NCBI GenBank assembly: GCA_949298575.1
Contig: CASFXH010000035.1
Coordinates: forward strand, 1 to 32,534
DNA length: 32,534 nt
DNA from: an uncultured Parabacteroides sp.
Lineage (GTDB): Bacteria; Bacteroidota; Bacteroidia; Bacteroidales; Tannerellaceae
Direction: 5' to 3'
This document shows positions 25,180 to 32,413 of the stretch, piece by piece; within the stretch, counting starts at the first letter, position 1; each line of letters starts with the position of its first letter. The notes under the pieces were generated by a model. That model was not told the DNA's origin and searched no databases. It saw only the letters and a list, made by a program, of their open reading frames with translations. Both the position numbers and the translations under genes were made by a program.

Positions 25180-28143
25180 CTAGGGCTGGGGCTTCAAGAC
25201 GACCCCTAGGCTCCGTTTGCCATCCATCTTGACCGTCATCGGCGAGGCGAAGCGGACGTGGCGGAGGTATTTCGTCTCCTCGACGGCCGGTTGGGCGGTG
25301 AGGTAAGCCTCGTCGAACAGGCCGTCGCCCTTGAAGGGATTGATCGTGAAATAGCCCACGCCGAAGGAGGTGAGGTTTTGGAAGAAGTGCGTCCCCTGGC
25401 TGGGGTCGACGCGATAGTTTTCCAAACCACACTCCACGATAACGCGGGCATTGCTGATGTGGGGCCACTTGACGGGAATACCCAGCCACGGGTCGCTGCT
25501 GCCCCACCGACCGGGTCCGACCAGGACGTAGCCTTCCTGTTCGGTATTCGTGAAGGCCCGGTTCATCTTCTCGATCTCGTAGGCGATCTCCTGGTTGTCG
25601 CGCGAGTTGAAGGCGTCGCTCTTGACATAGATGATATCCTGGATGTTATTTAGGATCCCATGGCCGAGGACACTGGTCGAACGGAGGATGGCCTCCTCGT
25701 CGCGGACGGCGGTGAGGTCTTCATCCATGACCTCCTTGTTGTCGACGATCGGGCGGATCTGCAACAAATAGAAGGAAGCCAGTCGCGGATTGTCGGCATG
25801 GATGTTGACGGCGAACTCGATCTCCACCGGACGGCCCATCTCGGTCTGCCCGATCGAGAGAAGCTGGTCGAGCGTCTGGGCGAGGGGGAATACGTCGTGT
25901 TGGAGAATGTTGACGAACGAGAGGATCTTCCGTCCGCCGGGGTAGTAACCGTCGCGGATGATCTGGTCGTAGGGGTCGTAGGTGGAGACAATGTATTTCA
26001 GCGAGCCTTCCTTGTCGGCGTCTTTCAGTCCAAGCTTGACGAGATTGAAAGCGTCGTCGGGCGAGAACGCTTCGACCATATCCTTGAGGTTGAGGGCGTA
26101 GAATCGCGTCTGCGTCTCCTTGAGGGCGAAGTCCATGCTGCTCATCTGGAGGATGCTGTGAGGGTGTCTTGGCGAGAAGCGGAGGGTCAATCCACCGTCT
26201 ACGATATACTTCCCGAGGCCCAGGGCGATATTCGCGATGCCGTCCTCGGCCGTCTCGTTGCCGATCGGGTAGAAGTTCAACGAGCGCGCGACGCCCGAGA
26301 TCGTCGGGTAGAAATGGTCGCCATACGTGTTGCCCACCACTTCCTGGAGGACGATGGCCATTTTCTCCTGGTCGATCAGGTTGGACGTGGCGGTCATATA
26401 GGCCTTGCTGTCGCGATAGAATACCGACGCGTAGACGGCCTTGATGGCGTCGCTGACGGTACGTAGCATCTCGTATTTCTCCTCCACCTTCGGCACCATG
26501 TACGTGGAGTAAATGCCGGCGAAGGGCTGGTAGTGCGAGTCTTCCAAAAGGCTCGACGAGCGGATGGCGATGGGTCCGTGGACGACGTCGAAGAACGCCA
26601 TCAGGTCCTCGATCAGCCTCGAAGGCAAGCTAGCCCGGAGGAAATAGCGCAAGATCTCCTTGTCATCCAAATCATTCAGGGCGATGGAGTAGAGCTCGTT
26701 CTTTCCCATGAACTCATCGAAGATATCCGTGCAGATGACGACGGTTTTCGGGATGTTGACCGCGAAGTTGTCGTGCTCCAGATGGGGGTAGCGCTTGAGC
26801 ATGGAGCCGATAAAGGCCAGGCCGCGCCCCTTCCCGCCCAATGAGCCCTCGCCGATGCGGGCGAAGTTGCTGTATTCATCGAAGCGGTCGCGCTTATAGA
26901 CGGCCACGACACCGGCGTTCTTCATGCGCCGATACTGTACGATGAGGTCGAAAATGAGCTTCCGCGCCTCGTCCATATCCTTATAATCGCTCACGTCGAC
27001 ATGTTTCAGCACCTCGGCGGGGGGGAAAATGGCCCGCGAATAGAAGAAGCGGGAGAAATGATTGCGCGAGAGGTGGTAGACGAGGGAGTCGTCGGGGATG
27101 CGGAAGATCTTGCGCTGCAAATCCTTCAGGTCCTTGATGCGCATGATCTCCTCGCGCGTCTGGGGATTGAGGATCACGAAGTCGCCGAAGCCGAAGCGGC
27201 TCATGATCTCCCGCCTTAGATCCTGCGGGTAACTCTTGGAGTTCTTGTCGATAAAGGAGGCTCCAAGCTCTTGGGCATAGACCCGATTGACAGTTTCGGA
27301 GGATTCGAGGACGAAAGGAATGATCAGCCCCGTCTTCCGGACATATTGGCCGAACTTGTAGCCGGCGTAGGGATCCTTGGCGCCCTCTCGCATGAAGCTC
27401 ATGTCGGAGATGATGCCGAGCATGTTGTCCTTGTACTGCTCGAAAATACGGATCGCCTCCTCGTAGGTACGGGCTAGCTTGATTTTGGGGCGCCCCCGCA
27501 TGCGGAGGGTCTGCTGATGGGCGTTGAGGGCCTCTTGGGCGAAGATCTGGCTCTGTTCCAGCACGAACTTGTAAAGGTGCGGGAGGGCCGAGGAATAGAA
27601 CCGGATGGAGTCCTCGACCAGCATGATGATCTGCACGCCCACGCTTTGGGTGTCGTCGGGGGCGTTCATCTTGTCTTCGATCAACTTGATAATGGCTAAA
27701 AGCAACTCCGAATTGCCGAGCCAGCTAAATACGTAGTCGATGGCGCTCAAGTCTTCGTTGGCGATGCGCTTTGAGACCTCCTTGGAGAAGGGGGTGAGGA
27801 CGACGATGGGGATCGCCGGGTATTGCGCCTTGATCTCCTTGGCCGCGGCGAAGATGTCGCGGTTGTCCATGTTGGGCATGCAGATGATCAGCTCGAAGTT
27901 GCGGTCCTTGAGGACGGCCAGGGCCTCCTCCTCGGTGGTGACTTGCGTGAAGCGAGGGGGGTAGCGCAGGCTGAGCGCGGTATATTCGTTGAAGATCTGC
28001 TCGTCGACGCGCCCGTCGTCTTCCAGCATGAAGGCGTCGTATTTCGTGGCGATCAGCAAGACATTATAGATCCGCTTATTCATTAAGTTGGCGAACGAGG
28101 TGTCTTTAAAGACCATCTCTTTCAGATTAGGTATTCCGCTCAT
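25180..28143 (-). CDS. Receiver-PEP/pyruvate-binding (PPDK_N) fusion protein, PEP-synthase-like
   Basis: 987 residues, cytoplasmic. Residues 25-160 look like a degenerate receiver domain (VLLIATKYDAF, LIICMPNMDNRD, PIVVLTPFS) without the usual acidic pocket. Residues 170-320 form a second receiver with LVEDS (E176/D177), a candidate phospho-acceptor D247 in GIISDMSF, and K300 in FIDKNSK. From about 430 comes the ATP-binding domain of PEP synthase/PPDK: GEGSLGGKGRGLAFIGS, PIAIRSSSLLEDS and LLQIRPIV. A conserved end follows with GPGRWGSSDPWLG near 873. The phosphohistidine swivelling domain and the PEP-binding TIM barrel of true PEP synthases are absent, so the usual annotation 'phosphoenolpyruvate synthase' is not supported. 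It may be a phosphotransfer or sensory ATP-grasp protein. It is divergent from a Na+/H+ antiporter gene. Confidence 0.85.
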   Translation of the reverse strand: MSGIPNLKEMVFKDTSFANLMNKRIYNVLLIATKYDAFMLEDDGRVDEQIFNEYTALSLRYPPRFTQVTTEEEALAVLKDRNFELIICMPNMDNRDIFAAAKEIKAQYPAIPIVVLTPFSKEVSKRIANEDLSAIDYVFSWLGNSELLLAIIKLIEDKMNAPDDTQSVGVQIIMLVEDSIRFYSSALPHLYKFVLEQSQIFAQEALNAHQQTLRMRGRPKIKLARTYEEAIRIFEQYKDNMLGIISDMSFMREGAKDPYAGYKFGQYVRKTGLIIPFVLESSETVNRVYAQELGASFIDKNSKSYPQDLRREIMSRFGFGDFVILNPQTREEIMRIKDLKDLQRKIFRIPDDSLVYHLSRNHFSRFFYSRAIFPPAEVLKHVDVSDYKDMDEARKLIFDLIVQYRRMKNAGVVAVYKRDRFDEYSNFARIGEGSLGGKGRGLAFIGSMLKRYPHLEHDNFAVNIPKTVVICTDIFDEFMGKNELYSIALNDLDDKEILRYFLRASLPSRLIEDLMAFFDVVHGPIAIRSSSLLEDSHYQPFAGIYSTYMVPKVEEKYEMLRTVSDAIKAVYASVFYRDSKAYMTATSNLIDQEKMAIVLQEVVGNTYGDHFYPTISGVARSLNFYPIGNETAEDGIANIALGLGKYIVDGGLTLRFSPRHPHSILQMSSMDFALKETQTRFYALNLKDMVEAFSPDDAFNLVKLGLKDADKEGSLKYIVSTYDPYDQIIRDGYYPGGRKILSFVNILQHDVFPLAQTLDQLLSIGQTEMGRPVEIEFAVNIHADNPRLASFYLLQIRPIVDNKEVMDEDLTAVRDEEAILRSTSVLGHGILNNIQDIIYVKSDAFNSRDNQEIAYEIEKMNRAFTNTEQEGYVLVGPGRWGSSDPWLGIPVKWPHISNARVIVECGLENYRVDPSQGTHFFQNLTSFGVGYFTINPFKGDGLFDEAYLTAQPAVEETKYLRHVRFASPMTVKMDGKRSLGVVLKPQP

Positions 28144-28167
28144 AAGAAATTCATTTTAATCGAGGTC

Positions 28168-28175
28168 CAAAAGTA
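28168..28175 (-). promoter_or_regulatory. -7 box for the receiver-PPDK_N gene
   Basis: The minus strand reads TACTTTTG, an exact TAnnTTTG match, 24 bases before the ATG. It sits only 20 bases from the opposing -7 box of the antiporter gene, so the two promoters almost overlap. Confidence 0.6.
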
Positions 28176-28195
28176 CGGGATAAAATCCAAATCCG

Positions 28196-28203
28196 TACCT
28201 TCG
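28196..28203 (+). promoter_or_regulatory. Candidate -7 box for the antiporter gene
   Basis: TACCTTCG is one mismatch from TAnnTTTG and lies 28 bases before the antiporter ATG. No clear -33 TTTG is visible. Confidence 0.45.
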
Positions 28204-28231
28204 CGAGAAACAAAATATCCTTTTTCGCCTT

Positions 28232-30367
28232 ATGGAGACATATGAAATCCTCGCGCCCCTGAGTTTTATCATCATCAGCTTGATGGTCGGGGCCTTGTTA
28301 AAGCTAATCTTGCGGAAGACGCGCAGTTCGCTACCCTATACGGTCGGTCTCTTCGCCTTCGGGGTCATTATCGGCCTGCTCGACCGTACGGGAATCTTGA
28401 GCGACAACGTGATCCTCAAGGCCGCGATCGACAGCGCCGGCAACGCGGACCCGGACGCCATCCTCTACATCTTCCTCCCCATCCTGATCTTTACCGCCGC
28501 CTACGAGCTGGATACCCATATCTTCCGGAAGACGTTGACGAACGCGACGCTTTTGGCCGTGCCGGGCGTGGTGATCGCGATGTTTCTCACCGCCGCGATC
28601 CTGATGGGGATCGTCGCCCTCCTGCCTTTCGAGACGAGTTGGGATTGGAACCTCGCCCTCATGTTCGGCGCCCTGATCAGCGCGACCGACCCCGTGGCCG
28701 TCGTCGCCCTGTTGAACGAGCTGGGGACGAGCAAGCGCTTCTCGACGTTGGTGGACGCCGAGTCGATGTTGAACGATGGCACGGGTATCGTCCTCTTCAT
28801 GCTCTTCTTCGGAGCCTATACCGCGGCGGGCGTGGCGGACTCGCCGGTGATGGAATTCCTCGTCGTGGTGTTCGGCGGGATCTTGATCGGGCTGGTGGCG
28901 GCGCTGCTCTGCGTCTGGATCGTGACGCGGATCCGGAAAGACAGCTCGTTGCAGCACAGCATCATCATCCTCTCGACTTACCTTACCTTCTACTTGGCGC
29001 AAAGCTACTTCGCGGTCTCGGGCGTCATCGCGCTCGTGGTCTTCGGGCTGGTCTTCACCCGTTTCGGGAAGCCGCTGCTGAAGCCGAAGGTGAATCACTT
29101 CATGTCGGAATTCTGGGAGCTGGCGTCGTATATCGCCAATACGTTGATCTTTATTATCGTCGGCGTGATCATCGCCCTGAAATCGGAGGCCGCGTGGTGG
29201 CATTTCCTGGTGCTGATCCTGCTTTACGTCGGGGTGAACGTGGTGCGCTGGGTGATGGTCTTCCTTCTCCGCCCGATCATGAAGAAGTCGGGCTACGGGC
29301 TGACCGTCCGCGAGTCGGTGATCCTGACCTGGGGCGGCCTGCGAGGGGCCTTGGGCTTGAGCTTAGCCCTCATGGTCTCCTATACGCTGCCCATTCCCGA
29401 GGACGTGAGGAACCAAGTGCTGTTCTATACGGGTGGTATCGTCACCTTGACCCTGGTCATCAACGCCACCACGATGAAGGGGCTCCTGGAGCGACTGGGC
29501 TTGACCCAAGTCTCCGCCGCCAAGCAACTGCTTGATTACAGCGCCCGCGAACAGATCCGGGAGGGTTCGGAGCGTTACATGGAGGGTTTGACCAAGCGCG
29601 AGGCCCTTTCCGACACGAATTGGGACCTCGTCCGCGCCTTCGTCCCGGAGAAGCAAGAGAAGCCCGATGCTTCCACCCCTACGCACGACTTGGTCGCGAG
29701 CCTTCGGGTCCGTGTCTTGGACCGGGAGAAACGCCTTTGCTGGGATCTCTACACGGAAGGCGTCATCTCGCGCTCCACTTTCCGCCGCCTGGAAGCCACC
29801 ATCGACGAGCTTTACGACAAGGACGGCGAGCTGCCACTGACCGAGCGCAAGAACATCTACGACTTCTACAACGAGCCTTTCTACCGCTCGTGGCTGAAGA
29901 AGATCCCTGTCTTCCAACGGTGGCGCGACCGCTATTTCCACGACTGGGTGATCGCCGGCTACGACCTGGCTCGCGGCTTCATCCTCACCCAGAAGCAAGC
30001 CCTGAAAATCGTCACCGACTTCGGCGAATCCGGCTCTCTCAGCGAAGAGGAGCGGGTCCATCTCCAAACATTGAAAGTCGAGATCCAGCAAAACATCGAC
30101 CGGGCGCAACGCCGCATGAACTTGCTGGCGGCCGAATACCCTATCTCCTACCGCTGCGCCGTGACCCGCAAGGCCATCCGTATGCTCCTGAACAACGAGA
30201 AGCGGATGACCGAGCAAGTGATCCACCAAGGCTTGATCAACGAGGAGGACGCCCAAGCGTTGCTCGACAACATCGACGAGCGCTACAAGGAGATCAATAC
30301 GCTTTACATCCATAAGGTCATGGCCCGGCAACAGAAATTCACGCCCGCGGATCCTGACAAAATGTAA
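28232..30367 (+). CDS. CPA1 family Na+/H+ (cation:proton) antiporter with long cytoplasmic tail
   Basis: 711 residues. Residues 1-420 hold about 12 hydrophobic segments of the NhaP/NHE fold. They include ALISATDPVAVVALLNELG (T152-D153-P154) and DAESMLNDGTGIVLFM, whose N181-D182 pair is the ion-binding ND motif of electroneutral CPA1 exchangers. SVILTWGGLRGALGLSLAL is the conserved R-containing segment. The remaining roughly 290 residues are hydrophilic and rich in helices (KREALSDTNWDLVRAF, RRMNLLAAEYPISYRCAVTRKAI), with no nucleotide-binding or TrkA motif that I recognise. The tail is probably regulatory. It should exchange Na+ or K+ for protons at the inner membrane; ion choice is not shown. 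It is divergent from the receiver-PPDK_N gene with an 88-base shared control region. Confidence 0.93.
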   Translation: METYEILAPLSFIIISLMVGALLKLILRKTRSSLPYTVGLFAFGVIIGLLDRTGILSDNVILKAAIDSAGNADPDAILYIFLPILIFTAAYELDTHIFRKTLTNATLLAVPGVVIAMFLTAAILMGIVALLPFETSWDWNLALMFGALISATDPVAVVALLNELGTSKRFSTLVDAESMLNDGTGIVLFMLFFGAYTAAGVADSPVMEFLVVVFGGILIGLVAALLCVWIVTRIRKDSSLQHSIIILSTYLTFYLAQSYFAVSGVIALVVFGLVFTRFGKPLLKPKVNHFMSEFWELASYIANTLIFIIVGVIIALKSEAAWWHFLVLILLYVGVNVVRWVMVFLLRPIMKKSGYGLTVRESVILTWGGLRGALGLSLALMVSYTLPIPEDVRNQVLFYTGGIVTLTLVINATTMKGLLERLGLTQVSAAKQLLDYSAREQIREGSERYMEGLTKREALSDTNWDLVRAFVPEKQEKPDASTPTHDLVASLRVRVLDREKRLCWDLYTEGVISRSTFRRLEATIDELYDKDGELPLTERKNIYDFYNEPFYRSWLKKIPVFQRWRDRYFHDWVIAGYDLARGFILTQKQALKIVTDFGESGSLSEEERVHLQTLKVEIQQNIDRAQRRMNLLAAEYPISYRCAVTRKAIRMLLNNEKRMTEQVIHQGLINEEDAQALLDNIDERYKEINTLYIHKVMARQQKFTPADPDKM

Positions 30368-30409
30368 GCTCTATAGATTCGATAAAAAAGTAAGCTATCT
30401 CGGCGAGCG

Positions 30410-30432
30410 TAGCGAATTAATCGCTACTTTTG
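30410..30432 (+). promoter_or_regulatory. gdhA promoter with overlapping inverted repeat
   Basis: TACTTTTG at 30425-30432 is an exact TAnnTTTG box, 37 bases before the gdhA ATG. The inverted repeat TAGCGA-ATTAA-TCGCTA at 30410-30426 overlaps the first two bases of that box. This is the position expected of a repressor operator; the binding protein is unknown. Confidence 0.55.
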
Positions 30433-30469
30433 CCGAACAAATGTCAACCTTATAAAAACAATTTATACG

Positions 30470-31804
30470 ATGAAAACAGAAGTGATCTTATCCGCGCTAG
30501 AAGCGAAACACCCCGGTGAGAAGGAGTATTTGCAAGCGGTCAAAGAGGTTCTCTTATCTATTGAAGACGTGTACAACCAGCATCCGGAGTTCGAGAAGGC
30601 CAAGATCATCGAACGCCTGGTCGAGCCGGAGCGGATCTTTACTTTCCGGGTCCCTTGGGTCGACGACAAGGGGGAGATCCAAATCAACTTGGGCTATCGT
30701 GTCCAGTTCAACAACGCGATTGGCCCGTATAAAGGAGGCATCCGCTTCCACCCGTCTGTCAACTTATCCATCCTCAAATTCCTCGGTTTCGAGCAGACTT
30801 TCAAGAACGCCCTGACGACACTGCCCATAGGCGGCGCCAAAGGTGGCTCCGACTTCGCCCCAAGGGGGAAGAGCGACGCGGAAATCATGCGTTTCTGCCA
30901 AGCGTTCATCCTCGAGTTGTGGCGAAACCTGGGTCCCGATCGCGACGTACCGGCGGGCGATATCGGCGTAGGTGGTCGCGAGGTCGGCTACATGTATGGC
31001 ATGTACAAGAAGCTGGCTCGCGAGAACACGGGCACCTTCACGGGCAAGGGAATGGAGTTTGGCGGCTCGATCCTCCGCCCGGAAGCGACGGGATTCGGCG
31101 CCCTCTACTTCGTCAACCAAATGCTCCAGACCCACGGCATCGATATCCAGGGCAAGACGGTCGCCATCTCAGGCTTCGGCAACGTGGCTTGGGGCGCCGC
31201 GACCAAGGCGACGCAACTGGGCGCCAAGGTCGTCACCCTCTCCGGACCCGATGGCTACGTCTACGACCCGGAAGGCATCTCGGGCGAGAAGATCGACTAC
31301 ATGCTGGAATTGCGGAATTCAGGCAACGATATCGTCGCCCCCTTCGCGGACGAGTTCCCCAGCGCCACTTTCTTCCCCGACAAGAAGCCGTGGGAACAGA
31401 AGGTGGACATCGCGCTCCCCTGCGCCACCCAGAACGAGCTCAACGAGGATGACGCGCGAAAGCTCATCGACAACCACACGCTCTGCGTCGCGGAAGTGTC
31501 CAACATGGGTTGCACGGCCGAAGCGGTCGATCTCTTCATCCAACACCACCAGCTCTTCGCGCCGGGCAAGGCCGTCAACGCGGGTGGCGTGGCGACTTCC
31601 GGCTTGGAGATGACCCAGAACGCGATGCACATCGCCTGGACCGCTGAGGAAGTCGACGCGAAATTGCATCAGATCATGAGCAGCATCCATCAGCAATGCG
31701 TCGAGCATGGACGGGAAGGCGATTACGTCAACTACGTCAAGGGCGCGAACATCGCTGGCTTCATGAAAGTGGCGAAGGCGATGATGGCGCAAGGCATCGT
31801 ATAA
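30470..31804 (+). CDS. gdhA: Glutamate dehydrogenase, hexameric class
   Basis: 444 residues, the usual length of the roughly 450-residue hexameric GDHs. It interconverts glutamate and 2-oxoglutarate plus ammonia in the cytoplasm. The substrate-binding region is NNAIGPYKGGIRFHPSVN with K88. LPIGGAKGGSDFAP follows with the catalytic-site lysine K124, and then DVPAGDIGVGGREVGYM. The nucleotide fold begins near 232 with ISGFGNVAWGAA. The end KGANIAGFMKVAKAMMAQG is typical. The similarity to the E. coli-type enzyme suggests NADP use, but coenzyme choice is inference. It is monocistronic: its own promoter upstream and a strong hairpin 14 bases after the stop. It provides the link between amino-acid catabolism and nitrogen assimilation. 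Confidence 0.96.
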   Translation: MKTEVILSALEAKHPGEKEYLQAVKEVLLSIEDVYNQHPEFEKAKIIERLVEPERIFTFRVPWVDDKGEIQINLGYRVQFNNAIGPYKGGIRFHPSVNLSILKFLGFEQTFKNALTTLPIGGAKGGSDFAPRGKSDAEIMRFCQAFILELWRNLGPDRDVPAGDIGVGGREVGYMYGMYKKLARENTGTFTGKGMEFGGSILRPEATGFGALYFVNQMLQTHGIDIQGKTVAISGFGNVAWGAATKATQLGAKVVTLSGPDGYVYDPEGISGEKIDYMLELRNSGNDIVAPFADEFPSATFFPDKKPWEQKVDIALPCATQNELNEDDARKLIDNHTLCVAEVSNMGCTAEAVDLFIQHHQLFAPGKAVNAGGVATSGLEMTQNAMHIAWTAEEVDAKLHQIMSSIHQQCVEHGREGDYVNYVKGANIAGFMKVAKAMMAQGIV

Positions 31805-31817
31805 TCGTATCGTATAA

Positions 31818-31864
31818 ATGGACAATTGACAATGAAGGGACAAACCCTCTTGTCAATTGTCCAT
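31818..31864 (+). terminator. Long hairpin after gdhA
   Basis: ATGGACAATTGACA (31818-31831) is exactly complementary to TGTCAATTGTCCAT (31851-31864). AGGG and CCCT inside the loop can extend it. It lies 14 bases after the gdhA stop. Only a short TTTT follows, so it may act as a 3' stabiliser as well as a terminator. Confidence 0.65.
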
Positions 31865-31866
31865 CG

Positions 31867-32153
31867 TTTTGCCGCGAAAGCGAATGAGCGGATCTCCGGA
31901 AATAGCATTTTGCGCACGAAATAGGATCCCCGAAACTCAAAAATACTCTTTTGCGCGCAAAATACTATTTCCGAGCCCCAGACATTCATTTTTGCGTGCA
32001 AAAGAAATATCCGAATTCCACGAAATCGCATTTTGCACGCAAAATATCACTCCTGAATCCCAGACATTCTTTTTTGCGTACAAAAGAAATATCCGAGGCC
32101 CATGGCATACTTTTTTGTATGCGAAAGCCAATAACCGTCCCCCCCAATAGCCC
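31867..32153. repeat. 41-bp array with palindromic core TTTTGCRYGCAAAA
   Basis: Seven units start at 31867, 31908, 31949, 31990, 32031, 32072 and 32113, exactly 41 bp apart. The start of each unit is a core close to TTTTGCRYGCAAAA; the unit at 31949 is a perfect 14-bp palindrome (TTTTGCGCGCAAAA), and the outer units are more decayed. The remaining 27 bases vary. Units 3 and 5 share CAGACATTC and units 4 and 6 share AGAAATATCCGA, so there is an 82-bp higher-order pattern. The period breaks any reading frame. The array lies between the gdhA hairpin and a leftward terminator, in the 609-base gap before the last gene. Confidence 0.88.
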
Positions 32154-32170
32154 ATTGCCCATTAAAAAAG

Positions 32171-32201
32171 AAGAGGGCCGCCATCGCTGACGAGCCCTCT
32201 T
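32171..32201 (-). terminator. Intrinsic terminator facing left
   Basis: AAGAGGGC (32171-32178) pairs with GCCCTCTT (32194-32201). On the minus strand it is followed by CTTTTTTAAT, so it should stop leftward transcription coming from the right-hand gene. Confidence 0.65.
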
Positions 32202-32352
32202 GTACGTTTTCCGTATTCGCTTCTCCCGAAGATCCTACGGCGCATTTTTTTAAACCTTTAATTTGTTGGCCCCGCCCTGCCTGCCCTCCCGGCGGTAATT
32301 GGCGAAGCTGTTTTATATTAAACTATTTTACTATGAAATCTTTCAGACTAAG
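32202..32352. other. Gap without recognised gene
   Basis: I see no gene here. A 26-codon frame from ATG 32333 runs through the hairpin at 32353-32382 and is not convincing. Confidence 0.5.
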
Positions 32353-32382
32353 GAATCGCCTCGGGTTGCCCCGGGGCGATTC
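32353..32382. terminator. GC-rich hairpin next to the right-hand gene end
   Basis: GAATCGCCTCGGG (32353-32365) pairs with CCCCGGGGCGATTC (32369-32382), 12 of 13 positions matched. It lies 31 bases beyond the stop of the leftward partial gene. The T-rich stretch is on the plus-strand side (TATTTTAGTTT), so its direction is unclear. It may be a 3' barrier for the leftward gene, backed up by the terminator at 32171-32201. Confidence 0.5.
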
Positions 32383-32413
32383 TATTTTAGTTTATAATCA
32401 ACCTTTCAGATGA

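Noticed and set aside
31867-32153. CRISPR array
   Set aside because: The conserved core is only about 14 bp and the variable part about 27 bp, the variable parts are related to one another, and no cas gene is present.
31857-32190. Short open frames (72 to 99 codons) on both strands over the 41-bp array
   Set aside because: The 41-bp period changes frame each unit, composition is repeat-driven, and no homology or start signal is visible.
32333-32413. 26-codon open frame before the right-hand gene
   Set aside because: It runs straight through a GC-rich hairpin and has no ribosome-binding site or recognisable content.
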